NCBI GenBank assembly: GCA_937873135.1
Contig: CALMVQ010000140.1
Span: 1-64,000 of the forward strand
Direction of reading: 5' to 3'
Length of the DNA: 64,000 nt
From: an uncultured Scytonema sp.
GTDB taxonomy: Bacteria > Cyanobacteriota > Cyanobacteriia > Cyanobacteriales > Nostocaceae
Both the position numbers and the translations under genes were made by a program. Numbering within the stretch: the stretch's first letter is position 1; the number at the start of each line of letters is the position of its first letter. Below, one piece after another: positions 8,762 to 17,848 of the stretch. The notes under the pieces are model-generated. The model saw nothing but the letters and a program-made list of their open reading frames with translations, made no database searches and was not told the DNA's origin.

Positions 8762-9367
8762 ATGGCATCTATCTTTTCTCAGCAAGATCTGGATCAAAAA
8801 CTCACGATAATTTTATGTGAGAGGCTTTCAGTAAAACACCAGCAAAACTGCTTGGCGGCAGCAGAAGTTGTCTCCCCATCACGAGCAAAGCAGTTCTGGC
8901 AAGCGCTCAAAGCAAACGCCGAAATATATACAATCCTTGTAGGTAAAATCAGACTGCTAGACACGGCAGATAACTTAGTCACAACCCTAAAGAGCGTTTC
9001 AGTTTTTGGGGAGATGACAAGCCCTTCGGGTAAGGCAGAAGGCAGGAGGCAGAGGGCAGAAGGTAATGTAATGGATTATACTTTAAGGATATGCCTTCTG
9101 CCCTACCTTGCCCAAAACGGGTCCATGCGAACGTATTTATTCGGAACAGAAGGAGGAAATCTGTTGGCACCGAGTAGGCGCGCGAAGCGAGCCTACCAGA
9201 ATCTTCTGTCCAGCAGACTTCGCCAGAAACAGGGCGTCCTTGCTCGAATCTCCTGTCTTCAGGCAGGGGTGCCTTCTGCCCTCTGCCTTCTCAATCTGTG
9301 TATGTGTTGCAGACTTCTAACGCTAATACGGCATGTCTGTCTACGCGCGTGCATTAAGTTAGGTTGA
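8762..9367 (+). pseudogene. Truncated peptidase/cNMP-type ABC exporter (N-terminal fragment only)
   Basis: Residues 1 to about 85 resemble the N-terminal cyclic-nucleotide-binding-like domain of the large cyanobacterial bacteriocin ABC exporters (FSQQDL start; later LVGKIRLLD and SVFGEM). At about base 9030 the frame runs into a repeat-rich insertion and ends at 9367 with non-homologous sequence. The peptidase C39, transmembrane and ATPase domains that should follow (several hundred residues) are absent before the HlyD gene. The fragment cannot export anything. A GGAGG ribosome-binding site (8750-8754) precedes the ATG. Confidence 0.65.
9034..9290. repeat. Inverted-repeat insertion that ends the exporter reading frame
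   Basis: GGCAGAGGGCAGAAGG (9048-9063) is the reverse complement of CCTTCTGCCCTCTGCC (9272-9287), and a further GGCAGAAGG-type word precedes it at 9034. Inner arms (GGGTAAGGCAGAAGGC near 9029 and ATGCCTTCTGCCCTACCTTG near 9092) and a GTAGGCGCGCGAAGCGAGCCTAC fold near 9174-9196 give a highly structured block of about 260 bp. GCAGAAGGCAG-type repeats are common in filamentous cyanobacteria. Confidence 0.65.
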
Positions 9368-9525
9368 ACTCATAAAACCTAAATATGTAAACAAATGTTG
9401 AGACGTTGTGAAGCCGAATAGCAACTGTAAGGGCGGGTTTGACAATATTGTTCGTTTTGACTGACAAGTTATGAGATGAAACCCACCTCTACACTTACTG
9501 GGGAATCCCTGCTTCATCATGTTCG

Positions 9526-11124
9526 ATGAGAGTCAGAAGTCAGGAGTTGTTAATTTCTACCATGCCAAACCCATCTCGAAATTCATCATCAGCGCTCACC
9601 AGCCCGGATATGGATGAGTATAAAGCTGATTCTAAGCCAAAGAATGATACGGAATCTACTGAACTCAATTCTCAGATAGACGCAGTAGGTGAGACTAATG
9701 AATGGTTTTTCGGCACTGAGGAACTGTTGGATGCTTTACCCAAAGTTTGGACGCGCTCTTTGCTGTATGTGCTATTGGGCGTGGCAGTGATTGTTTTACC
9801 TTGGACAATGCTCGCGAAAGTGGATGAAGCAGGAAGTGCCAGAGGGCGAATTGAACCACTAGGCGCAACACAAAAATTAGACTCTCAAGCAAGCGGTAGC
9901 GTCACTGCTGTCAAGGTAAAAGAAGGCGACAAAGTCAAAGCTGGACAGGTTTTAGTTGAATTAGAGTCTAATGTCCTACACACTGATCTCAACCAGACGC
10001 AGGCAAAGTTAGAAGGGCAACTTAATCAGCACACACAGCTGAATTTGCTCAAAAATCAAGTGCAGCTGACTATCCATACTCAAGAGCAACAAAACCAAGC
10101 TCAACAATTAGAAAAATTGGCACAACTCAAGCAGGTGCAAGCGCAAATTGATACTCTCAAGAATGCCTACAATATACAAAAGGAGGAAAAAGTTGCCAAG
10201 ATCAACCAGGTACGACAAACGATTGATTCGAGCAAAGCGAACTATGAGTTAGCACTCGTTCGTCTCCAAGGTGCTGAGGAAAAAGTACCACGGTATAAAA
10301 AAGCGTTTAATGATGGAGCAATTCCCCAAGATCGCTTTTTGGAAATCCAACAGTCTGTCAAAGAAGGCTACCAAAGTCTCAAGCAAGCACAATCTGAAGT
10401 CTCTCGATCTGAGTCTTCCTTGCTTGAGGAGCAAAGCAATTATCACCGGACGATTGATCAAGCTTCGTCCGATATCCAGCAAGCCCAGCTCCGCTTGCTT
10501 GAACAGCAACGTAGCTCAGACATCTCCATGCACACAGGTGAGTTGGCTGTACTCAAAACTCAAGAGCAATTGAAAGATTTGCAATCACAATTGACTACAC
10601 TCCAATCCCAAATAGTTCAAACTAGAAGCCAGATTGCATCCTTGAATCTTCAGTTGCAGCAACGAGTCGTGCGATCGCCCATTGATGGAGTCATTTTTGA
10701 GTTGCCGATCCAAAAGCCGGGAGCAGTAGTCCAATCAGGGCAGAGGATTGCCCAAATTGCTCCCGCAAATACTGCTTTCATCCTCAAAGCTCAAATGCCT
10801 AATCAGCACAGCGGCTTCTTGAAAATTGGAATGCCTGTCAAAATTAAGTTTGATGCCTATCCCTTCCAAGATTACGGGATAGTACCAGGACAAGTCAGTT
10901 GGATTTCTCCCGACTCCAAAGTTCAGCAAACTAGTTCTGGTAACATCGAAACTTTTGAGATGAACATTGCCCTCAAGCAACCATACATCGAATCTGGCAA
11001 CAAACGCATCTCCTTAGCACCAGGTCAAACCGCAAGCGCTGAGGTGATTATTCGCCAGCGCCGCATAATTGACTACATGTTAGATCCGTTTAAGAAATTG
11101 CAAAAAGGCGGTCTTCAGCTTTAG
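9526..11124 (+). CDS. HlyD-family secretion adaptor (membrane fusion protein)
   Basis: A 532-residue periplasmic adaptor for a type-I or peptide ABC exporter. Order: cytoplasmic N-tail, one transmembrane helix (about residues 78-96), first lipoyl-like half (SGSVTAVKVKEGDKVKAGQV, 123-142), a long Gln/Glu-rich coiled-coil hairpin (about 150-370), second lipoyl half (SPIDGVIFE onward), then beta-barrel and C-terminal region. It appears complete, yet its exporter partner just upstream is reduced to a fragment. An alternative ATG lies at 9562; no ribosome-binding site decides between them. Family is firm. Confidence 0.9.
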   Translation: MRVRSQELLISTMPNPSRNSSSALTSPDMDEYKADSKPKNDTESTELNSQIDAVGETNEWFFGTEELLDALPKVWTRSLLYVLLGVAVIVLPWTMLAKVDEAGSARGRIEPLGATQKLDSQASGSVTAVKVKEGDKVKAGQVLVELESNVLHTDLNQTQAKLEGQLNQHTQLNLLKNQVQLTIHTQEQQNQAQQLEKLAQLKQVQAQIDTLKNAYNIQKEEKVAKINQVRQTIDSSKANYELALVRLQGAEEKVPRYKKAFNDGAIPQDRFLEIQQSVKEGYQSLKQAQSEVSRSESSLLEEQSNYHRTIDQASSDIQQAQLRLLEQQRSSDISMHTGELAVLKTQEQLKDLQSQLTTLQSQIVQTRSQIASLNLQLQQRVVRSPIDGVIFELPIQKPGAVVQSGQRIAQIAPANTAFILKAQMPNQHSGFLKIGMPVKIKFDAYPFQDYGIVPGQVSWISPDSKVQQTSSGNIETFEMNIALKQPYIESGNKRISLAPGQTASAEVIIRQRRIIDYMLDPFKKLQKGGLQL

Positions 11125-11128
11125 CAGA

Positions 11129-11222
11129 AGCGGGTTTCATTTGTTCATCTCCCGACAAGAGCCAATATGTTATTAAACCCGCTCGTACATTTGTCATTTG
11201 TTTTAGACAAAGGACAAATGAC
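11129..11222. repeat. Two hairpins between hlyD and the PpiC-like gene
   Basis: GCGGGTTT (11129-11136) pairs with AAACCCGC further on, and GTCATTTGT pairs with ACAAATGAC at the right edge. Neither is followed by a T-run. They may stabilise or process the transcript, or be remnants of small repeats. Confidence 0.4.
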
Positions 11223-11252
11223 AAAATCCCAAATAAGCAGATAGATGGCGTC

Positions 11253-12038
11253 ATGTCAAAACGTTTGATCATTTCCTGTGAAGACATTATTCACAACATT
11301 AAACTCTCGTATCAATTTCCTAGCGTAGTGGAGGCGATCGCCACTTCTAAGATTATTAGTGATGCTGCCGTTGAAGCTGGCATTCAAGTTCAGCCAGAAG
11401 AACTTCAACAAGCAGGAGATAGAGTGCGATTTGCCAATAAACTTGTCAAAGCGACAGACACTTGGGCATGGCTGAAAAAACATCATCTTTCTTTAGATGA
11501 GTTTGAACAATTGATCCGCATCAACGTGCTTTCAAGTAAATTGGCACATCATCTATTTAGTAAGCAAGTAGAAACCTTCTTTTTTGCACATCAACTTAAT
11601 TATGTAGCGGCAGTCACATATGAAGTTGTTCTAGATGATAGAGACTTAGCTTTGGAACTATTTTATGCTTTACAAGAAAATGAAATTAGTTTCCCTGAAA
11701 TTGCCCGCCAATACATTCAAGATCCAGAACTTCGCCGCACTTGGGGATATCAGGGAATTCGATACCGTCAAGATTTTCGACCCGAGATTGCCACAGCAGT
11801 TTTTGCGACAACGACTCCAGCACAAATCATCAAACCAATTGTCACGTCCATTGGAGTCCATCTAATTTAGGTTGAAGAAATCATTCAACCTAAATTAGAT
11901 GAGCCTTTGCGCATGAAAATTCAGCAAGATTTATTTTCGTCTTGGTTAAAGCAGCAAATCGAGCAAATAAATATTGACATTCAGCTAGCTTCCAATAATG
12001 ATTTACAACCATCAAAGGAACTATTACCGTCAGCTTAG
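11253..12038 (+). pseudogene. SurA/PpiC-like peptidylprolyl isomerase, interrupted by an in-frame TAG
   Basis: The first 205 codons read as a cyanobacterial SurA-N/parvulin-like protein found with HlyD and bacteriocin exporters. At codon 206 a TAG (11868-11870) interrupts the frame. Reading on without a frame change gives 55 more codons of matching style (VEEIIQPKLDEPLR, then LFSSWLKQQIEQ) to a TAG at 12036-12038. One base change from TTG, TGG or another sense codon would explain the break. The upstream piece could still be made as a shortened protein. Its usual role in such islands is folding or maturation of exported peptides, by inference. Confidence 0.75.
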
Positions 12039-12664
12039 GCAATTCAACATTTTAAATATCTAAGTTGTTGTCAGCATTAAGCTACTTAAAGCACGCTGGA
12101 CCACCTGCATTTCACAAAGCTTTTGTAAGCATTCAATAATCCTTGCAGTTATTATATTCGGTGAAAAAAAAGAATTTTTAAGACATATTCTTACAAGTCA
12201 TGCATGCTGATAGTGATATCAGCGCTATGGACCGCAATACCTGAAGATATGACTGCTGAATTTACAATTTTTCGTGACAGGCAATCCTCCCTTAGCTTCA
12301 ATTTTGGAGGGAGTAACAAAGCTTGTTGTGAATTGAGAATCACGTAGATTTACAAGGAGATTTTATTATGATTAGTTAGAAATCAACAAAAAAAATATTT
12401 ATATTTTTTTGATGCTCTCTTATTAAAGTTACTGGAAATTTTAATTCTTTATGACTTTTAAAAATAGATAAGAGAGTTAAAAATATTGGCATTATAAAGA
12501 ATTTTTGCTCATAAACTAAATCTTTAATATCAGGATAAAAAATGTATTTTTTTTGTAAAGCTTGTTGCAGAGAATTTATTGATAGTGTTACTATTTATTT
12601 GTCACTAAAAAAGTAGTGATGTTGATTTCGCGCAAACACAATTCAGTATTTTTCGGAGAATATC
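12039..12664. other. AT-rich spacer upstream of the first leader peptide
   Basis: About 625 bp with no supported gene. A CCTCCC...GGAGGG hairpin near 12287-12312 could be a terminator of the upstream genes, but it is not followed by a T-run. The last 300 bp are very AT-rich and probably hold the promoter and leader of the precursor gene at 12665. Confidence 0.4.
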
Positions 12665-12913
12665 ATGGTTATTTCTGATCTATCTCATCTAGAAGTTGTA
12701 TCTGAAGAAAACAACATTTTAGGCGGACAAGCATTTGCCGATGCATCTGCAAATGCATATGCATATGGTCCTAACTTCTCTGGTTCTTCTACCAACACTT
12801 ATGCTAGTGCTTCTACATCGAATTACAACAACTATGGTTCCTATCCATATTATGGGTACTACCCAATAAATTCTTCCTCCTCTAACTCTAGCTCTCATTC
12901 AGCTGCTGCTTAG
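12665..12913 (+). CDS. Double-glycine-leader precursor peptide 1 (Tyr/Ser/Asn-rich core)
   Basis: An 82-residue peptide. Residues 1-21 form an acidic leader of the ISDLSHLEVVSEE type ending in LGG, the cleavage motif of C39-peptidase exporters. The predicted 61-residue core holds about 10 Tyr, 16 Ser and 8 Asn and no Cys, in low-complexity order (YPYYGYYP). Lanthionine or disulfide chemistry is therefore excluded; modification at Tyr or Ser, or a structural role, is possible. CGGAG lies 9 bases before the ATG. The adjacent adaptor gene supports a secreted peptide, but the local exporter is broken. Confidence 0.7.
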   Translation: MVISDLSHLEVVSEENNILGGQAFADASANAYAYGPNFSGSSTNTYASASTSNYNNYGSYPYYGYYPINSSSSNSSSHSAAA

Positions 12914-12943
12914 GTAGTAATTTGCCAAAAAGCATATTTAGGG

Positions 12944-13070
12944 GTTATTTGTAAAGTTTTTTATACGAAGGAAAAGTTAAACAAATAACTTAGATTTTAA
13001 GATATCTGTATAGATAATTATCTAAGTTTTACTACTTTTTGAATAGTAAGTTGGAAACTTTACAAATAAC
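12944..13070. repeat. 16-bp inverted repeat enclosing a nested hairpin, between the two precursor genes
   Basis: GTTATTTGTAAAGTTT (12944-12959) is the exact reverse complement of AAACTTTACAAATAAC (13055-13070). Inside, ACTTAGAT and ATCTAAGT form a second stem. The block fills most of the space between the precursors. It could be a transcript-processing or attenuation structure, or a small MITE. Confidence 0.7.
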
Positions 13071-13144
13071 TTTTTCTTGTCAGAAAAATTGCTGATAACT
13101 GCAAAAAAGGTTTTCGCAATATACCTGTTTTAAGAGAGGTACTT

Positions 13145-13444
13145 ATGAGTACATTAACAATTTGTGACCTCAGCTTCTGTGAAACAGAATTTGATAGTAA
13201 TAGTCAAATACAAGGCGGAGAGGGGATTACTGTTTCCGGACCTTACGGTACTTGGTCAAGCAGTAATAACTCTGCTACGTCTAGTGGCTATTATGCAGCC
13301 TATTCTGTCAATCCACAAAATGGTCTGATTACCAGTACAATTGCTAGTAACGTTCAGGGAAGCGTAGCTGGCGCCATCGCTGGTGCTATTTCTGATGGTG
13401 GGATTAAATACGCCTACGCTTCTTCTTCAGCACATACCGTATAG
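13145..13444 (+). CDS. Double-glycine-leader precursor peptide 2 (glycine-zipper core)
   Basis: A 99-residue peptide. The leader (residues 1-25; TICDLSFCETEF, then QIQGG) shares the I-x-DLS pattern and GG end of peptide 1. The 74-residue core begins EGITVSGPYG and carries GSVAGAIAGAISDGG, a glycine-zipper stretch typical of membrane-inserting peptides, followed by Tyr/Ala/Ser. Both Cys lie in the leader. AGAGAGG lies just upstream of the ATG. It is followed by a strong terminator. I infer a secreted peptide of bacteriocin type; no family name can be given safely. Confidence 0.7.
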   Translation: MSTLTICDLSFCETEFDSNSQIQGGEGITVSGPYGTWSSSNNSATSSGYYAAYSVNPQNGLITSTIASNVQGSVAGAIAGAISDGGIKYAYASSSAHTV

Positions 13445-13479
13445 CGGTTTTTAAAGCCTGTTTAAGGAGTATTGAATTG

Positions 13480-13526
13480 AAAAAGCTATTGAGTAGATCC
13501 TTGGTGGTTCTACTCAATAGCTTTTT
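13480..13526. terminator. Strong bidirectional terminator
   Basis: Perfect 18-bp arms (13480-13497, beginning AAAAAGCTATTG, and 13509-13526, ending AATAGCTTTTT) surround an 11-nt loop. A-tract and T-tract edges make it work in both directions. It separates the precursor gene (plus strand) from the peroxiredoxin gene (minus strand). Confidence 0.9.
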
Positions 13527-13631
13527 CTGATTACAGTGGTTATTTAATGTAAATCGACCACACTCTAGATGTTTAAGTGGCTGTCAGCTAAAGACTGATA
13601 GCTGATAGCCCTGTGATCACAAATGTGTTAT

Positions 13632-14363
13632 TTACTTCCCAAGGTAAGTGGCTAATTCTTCAGAACTACCAACATATTTACCATCAATGTACACCTGGGG
13701 AACAGTTGTTGCACCTGTCACAGCCCGTAACGAACGAGTTGTCACATTTTGACCTAAGACAATTTCTTCATACTCATAGCCATCTTCCTTCAGCATTTCT
13801 TTGGCGCGAGCACAAAAGGGACAACCGACTTTTGTAAACAGGGAAACTAGTTTGGGTTTCGCTGCTTCCGGGTTGATGTATCTCAGCATTGTCTCTGCAT
13901 CAGATACCTTAAATGGATCTCCTGGTTCTTCTGGCTCAATAAACATCTTTTCAATCACGCCATCCTTGACTAACATAGAATAGCGCCAAGACCGTTTGCC
14001 AAATCCCAGGTCTGATTTATCCACGAGCATTCCCATGCCTTCGGTGAATTCACCATTACCATCGGGTATAACCGTTATCTTGTCTGCTTCTTGAAATTTT
14101 GCCCATTCATTCATGACAAAGGAATCGTTCACAGACATGCAGATAATGTCATCCACACCGTTCTCTTTAAAAGTTTTTGCCAACTCGTTATATCCGGGAA
14201 GGTGTGTTGATGAACAAGTAGGAGTGTAAGCTCCTGGTAAGGAAAAAACTATGACTGTTTTACCTTTAAATAGGTCATCACTTGTCACATCCACCCAATC
14301 ATTATTCTTACGAGTACGGAAAGTAACGTCGGGAACTTTTTGTCCTTCTTTATTCGGCAACAT
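13632..14363 (-). CDS. Hybrid peroxiredoxin-glutaredoxin (glutathione-dependent peroxidase)
   Basis: A 243-residue two-domain protein. Residues 1 to about 165 are a Prx5-type peroxiredoxin with peroxidatic Cys50 in PGAYTPTC. Residues about 170-243 are a glutaredoxin with active site Cys181-Pro-Phe-Cys184. Such hybrids reduce hydrogen peroxide and alkyl hydroperoxides using glutathione, with the glutaredoxin domain recycling the peroxidatic Cys. Full length; AAGGAG sits before the ATG. It stands alone on the minus strand and is bounded by the bidirectional terminator. Confidence 0.95.
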   Translation of the reverse strand: MLPNKEGQKVPDVTFRTRKNNDWVDVTSDDLFKGKTVIVFSLPGAYTPTCSSTHLPGYNELAKTFKENGVDDIICMSVNDSFVMNEWAKFQEADKITVIPDGNGEFTEGMGMLVDKSDLGFGKRSWRYSMLVKDGVIEKMFIEPEEPGDPFKVSDAETMLRYINPEAAKPKLVSLFTKVGCPFCARAKEMLKEDGYEYEEIVLGQNVTTRSLRAVTGATTVPQVYIDGKYVGSSEELATYLGK

Positions 14364-14494
14364 AAATTTGGCTCCTTAATAAAACCTTGTTGAATCTCCT
14401 CTATTAAAGCGTACTCATTCCGGATACGAGTTGTCAAGTAGAAAACAGATTGGTTTCACAACACAGGCGATGCCAAATATAGTGGAATGTCCGA

Positions 14495-15829
14495 TTAGAT
14501 CCAAATATCCGAGGTACAATCTCCTCCAGGATAGCGGATCTCATGAGCGCGGGATGGACCATTTGGTTCTTTACCAAAGTCAACGTAGAAATTCTCGTTT
14601 ATTTTCATGCCACCTTTCTCAGTATCACAGTCAATCTGCAATAGATATGAGCCAGTCTGGGACAAGTTAGGGTAAAATTGATTGTCCCAACTGCTGAACA
14701 GGGAATTGGTGACATAAAGTCGGCTACCGTCAAGACTCAGTTGCAACATTTGTGGGCCGCCTGCCAATTTTGGATTTTTACCCAGCAAGCCACCGCACCA
14801 AACTTGACCTGTGAGTTTGGGATGGGTTGGGTCAGTGATATCATACTGACGGATATCGCCATGCAACCAGTTGGAGAAGTAGATATAGCGATCGTCCATA
14901 GAAATCAGGATATCGGTAATCAACGATGGCACTGGAATCTCCCAACCTTCCACCTCCACTGATGGCACATCAATGACTTTCTCGATGAACCAGCGATCGC
15001 TCTTTTGGTACCAATGCCAGATGTTGCTGCTGAGTGCCGCACCGACAAACCCATGCGTGCTATCCGGGTTATGGAAAAAGCGCACTTCCAGAGGAATTAA
15101 CCCCTCATCACCCAAATCAAAACTTTGGATAATCTCATGTTTCGACCAATCCCAGAAATGCAATTGATGACCATAGTTTCCAGCCGCTACGTCATTGAGA
15201 TCAAAACCAGGAAAATAAGTTTTGGGTGCGCCCCATTCACTACTCACCATCACGTTGTGACGTGGCTGATACCAGAAATCATAGTTAAAGCGCATGGCAT
15301 CGGCTTTGCGTTCCCAACGTCCAACAATGTCAAAATTTTCATCTAGTAACAAAAAGCCACCAGGCCCATTCCCTTCGCTATCGCCTAGCATGGAAATCAT
15401 CACATGACCATCTGCTAGGCAGTGTACTGTGTGTGGAGCGCTTAAGTCAGTCTGTTCTTTAATTTGTTCTGGTTCAATAACTTTATGAATAGCAGCACCC
15501 GCATCTGCTGTATCAACAATATAAATCCGGCTTGAGCGTTGACCGGGAATTACCAAAAACCGTCGGGATTTACTGCTATTATTGTGACAGGAGCTACAGG
15601 CATTCCAGCCAAAGTGATGCAACTCATCACCAACATAGGGCATTGGCAAGCGATGAATCACCTGGGAGTAAGTCGAGGATTGGGGGTCAACATCTATAGT
15701 TGCGAGGTAATCAGGCTCTTCAATACCAGTACCCGTATAAAGTGCGACTGTATAAAGCAACTTTTCGCGCTCCGCCTTAATTGCGGCTTCTGGGGAAGCG
15801 TAGCCGGGACCACAACAAGCATGAGTCAT
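14495..15829 (-). CDS. Selenium-binding protein 56 (SBP56/methanethiol oxidase) family protein
   Basis: A 444-residue protein of full family length. It begins with [14 protein letters not shown], typical of SBP56, and has the conserved CSSCH motif (near residue 80) and a WNACSS context. Family members are beta-propeller proteins. Some bind selenium covalently, and bacterial and human relatives oxidise methanethiol with copper; which activity applies here is not visible. AGAGGT precedes the ATG. Its closeness to the peroxiredoxin gene may reflect a shared redox theme, but the 130-bp gap does not prove an operon. Confidence 0.92.
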   Translation of the reverse strand: MTHACCGPGYASPEAAIKAEREKLLYTVALYTGTGIEEPDYLATIDVDPQSSTYSQVIHRLPMPYVGDELHHFGWNACSSCHNNSSKSRRFLVIPGQRSSRIYIVDTADAGAAIHKVIEPEQIKEQTDLSAPHTVHCLADGHVMISMLGDSEGNGPGGFLLLDENFDIVGRWERKADAMRFNYDFWYQPRHNVMVSSEWGAPKTYFPGFDLNDVAAGNYGHQLHFWDWSKHEIIQSFDLGDEGLIPLEVRFFHNPDSTHGFVGAALSSNIWHWYQKSDRWFIEKVIDVPSVEVEGWEIPVPSLITDILISMDDRYIYFSNWLHGDIRQYDITDPTHPKLTGQVWCGGLLGKNPKLAGGPQMLQLSLDGSRLYVTNSLFSSWDNQFYPNLSQTGSYLLQIDCDTEKGGMKINENFYVDFGKEPNGPSRAHEIRYPGGDCTSDIWI

Positions 15830-15983
15830 TTTTTATACCTCTATAAAAATTAGCATAGGAGACAGGAGAATACATACAGATACTACTACAACGGGCGCGG
15901 AAATAGAGTTACTATTCAAAAATGCTAAAAGTTCACAAGTCAAAGCTTTTGAATTTTTAATTTCGCGAACTCTCCTGTCTCCT

Positions 15984-16565
15984 TCACAACCAAATTTGTA
16001 AGCCTAATTCTTTTAAATATCTTAAGCCATTGACAATCTGTTGACGCCTACCCCAAAGTTCTAAATCAAACCAACCGTCTTCAGTCTTGGAATTTAACGA
16101 AGCTCCGGTAATATTAACAGTTAATCCATAACAGGAAACCAATCCTGCTATGATTGGAGAAGAACGATAGATTTTGGGAATGCAGACTTGAAACTTAGCG
16201 CGAGTTGCTTGTCCTTTTTCTAAGCTTGAGTCAACTCTTTCATCGTCTTGAAGGTGACTGGAGTTAACGCTACTTTTCAGGTTTTCCATACTTTCTTTTA
16301 CACAGCTTGTGATCTGTAACTGTAAAATCTCTACTTGCAGTGTTTCAAGATAGGCAAAACCTGCTTCTATTTGTTGAGAACTACCTTGAATTTCAAGATT
16401 AAACCAACCGTCTTTCGCCGTGTGAGGTTCTAAAAAAGCTGCTGTAATATTAATTATTAAGTTGTATCGAGAAATTAATCGTGAGACAACGGGTTGGCGA
16501 AGATATTGCTGGGGAACCCGTATGCGTATGTAGCCTAATGCAGGATTAACAGTTGTAGATATCAT
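15984..16565 (-). CDS. Protein with two NIL domains
   Basis: About 193 residues from the ATG at 16565, which has AAGGAG at ideal spacing; a longer TTG frame from 16583 is less likely. Two ferredoxin-like NIL domains occupy the N- and C-terminal thirds. Each ends in the pattern DGWF(N/D)LE..G..QQI..G..YL, and a polar linker of about 45 residues joins them. NIL domains are known as ligand-sensing tails of methionine ABC ATPases; here there is no ATPase. Only 31 bp downstream of the GGCT-like gene, so probably co-transcribed. Ligand unknown. Confidence 0.8.
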   Translation of the reverse strand: MISTTVNPALGYIRIRVPQQYLRQPVVSRLISRYNLIINITAAFLEPHTAKDGWFNLEIQGSSQQIEAGFAYLETLQVEILQLQITSCVKESMENLKSSVNSSHLQDDERVDSSLEKGQATRAKFQVCIPKIYRSSPIIAGLVSCYGLTVNITGASLNSKTEDGWFDLELWGRRQQIVNGLRYLKELGLQIWL

Positions 16566-16596
16566 CACCCTAACTCCTTGCAAAGCTTATTAACTA

Positions 16597-17181
16597 TTAG
16601 CCAACTGCTAGCTGAATTTGCTGTAATTGATGCATATGATTAAATAAATTCCAGCAATATTCCTCTGGTAATCCACAGGTAACAGCACCCCGCAGCACAA
16701 CATTAAAGTACCAGTCGTTGGGTGCGATTTCCTCAGCGAGCTTGTTGACTACGACGTAAGTACGAACATTGTTGTAAATCTGATTAGAAGAGTGAATATC
16801 CACAAATTCTTGACGATATCCACCATGCGATACCTCTTCGCGTTTGTCTAGGTAATCACTTAATCGCCAAGGGAGTCGATAAAGGACTCCTGTCACTTTT
16901 GCTTGGGGATCTTTCACCACATCTAAAACACCACAGTTGCGACTTGGGGAACGGCGGTAAAACCCAAGTTTATAACCTTTCAGCGTTCCAGTAGCGATGA
17001 CGTAAGGATGAGTGTTCTCACCAAGCGATCGCTTCAAATCTACTGGACACATACAAGAGCCATAGGCAAAATAGTAGAACATTTGCTCTTTTTGTTGCAC
17101 TTGCTGCAGTCTCATATCAGAGTGGGCAGTATTCTGAGATTGCACCCAGCTATGGTGTAAGTGTCCAGCCTGTTTACTCAT
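16597..17181 (-). CDS. Gamma-glutamylcyclotransferase-like family protein
   Basis: About 195 residues from the ATG at 17181. The core begins at a second possible start (17082), MFYYFAYGSCM, the glycine-tyrosine strand of the GGCT fold. The acidic segment LDKREEVSHGGY supplies the glutamate expected at the cyclotransferase active site. It could release 5-oxoproline from gamma-glutamyl compounds or be a diverged relative. The 31-bp gap to the NIL-domain gene suggests a two-gene operon. The N-terminal 33 residues before Met 17082 are polar and may not be translated. Confidence 0.75.
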   Translation of the reverse strand: MSKQAGHLHHSWVQSQNTAHSDMRLQQVQQKEQMFYYFAYGSCMCPVDLKRSLGENTHPYVIATGTLKGYKLGFYRRSPSRNCGVLDVVKDPQAKVTGVLYRLPWRLSDYLDKREEVSHGGYRQEFVDIHSSNQIYNNVRTYVVVNKLAEEIAPNDWYFNVVLRGAVTCGLPEEYCWNLFNHMHQLQQIQLAVG

Positions 17182-17410
17182 CTGTCTAAGTAGGTATTGA
17201 CTTCTGAACAAAATTGTATCACAGTTTATTTTAAATACAACATTATTCCGATATAAAAACCGTACTTTATTCTCAATCGACGCTCATTCACTCCGATAGT
17301 CTAGGACTTACGCATTGACAAAAAACTTCATCCATGTGTACTAGTAAGCACAAGTATTGCTAAGGTTTTCCACAATGTACATACGGTTCTTTACGCAGGC
17401 ATAACTTGAG

Positions 17411-17728
17411 CTAAACCGCTAAACCCCTATTCATTTTATCCTTGGTTGTTTCTGCAAGAGGTGCGATCGCTGCATCCTGGGCTGAGATAAACAAATGGTC
17501 AAAACGTCCAATTTCCGCAAATGCTGCTTCCACAGAAACTTCGTCTTCGACATCGGCTTGGACACCACGCACACCACTGCCAATCTCAGCACCTGCTTGA
17601 TTTAAGCGGTCTTGAGAACGACCCACAATTATCACTGATGCACCCTCAGTATAGGCGGCTTTTGCGGTTGCTAGTCCAATGCCCGAACTGCCACCCACAA
17701 CAACGATTGTTTGATTATTCAGTTTCAT
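17411..17728 (-). pseudogene. SDR oxidoreductase fragment (N-terminal 105 residues)
   Basis: It begins as a normal short-chain dehydrogenase: VVVGGSSGIGLATA for NAD(P) binding, IIVGRSQDRL after strand 2, QADVEDE and a LFISA strand. It stops after about 105 residues where the family runs to about 250, so the catalytic Ser-Tyr-Lys region is missing. It lies wholly inside the inverted-repeat element. Not expected to be active. Confidence 0.8.
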
Positions 17729-17794
17729 TCTGTTTTGGCTCCTTCAGTTCCGATTTGTTGCTTTGGTGCAGTTGCTCTGTTCGCTGAATGTCGG

Positions 17795-17848
17795 CTAAAT
17801 AACTTTCAGCACCAACTTGCCCCACACGCGTCCATTTAATGCTGCTTG
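17795..17848 (-). pseudogene. 3' end of a zinc-type quinone oxidoreductase
   Basis: A 17-codon remnant, QAALNGRVWGKLVLKVI and stop, which is the usual last strand of MDR-family quinone or alcohol oxidoreductases (GKLVLKV ending). It sits upstream of the SDR fragment in the same direction, within the inverted-repeat element. It suggests the element holds the junction of a former two-gene operon. Confidence 0.55.

Noticed and set aside
12287-12312. CCTCCC/GGAGGG hairpin as a terminator
   Set aside because: Short stem without a following T-run, so only mentioned as a possibility.
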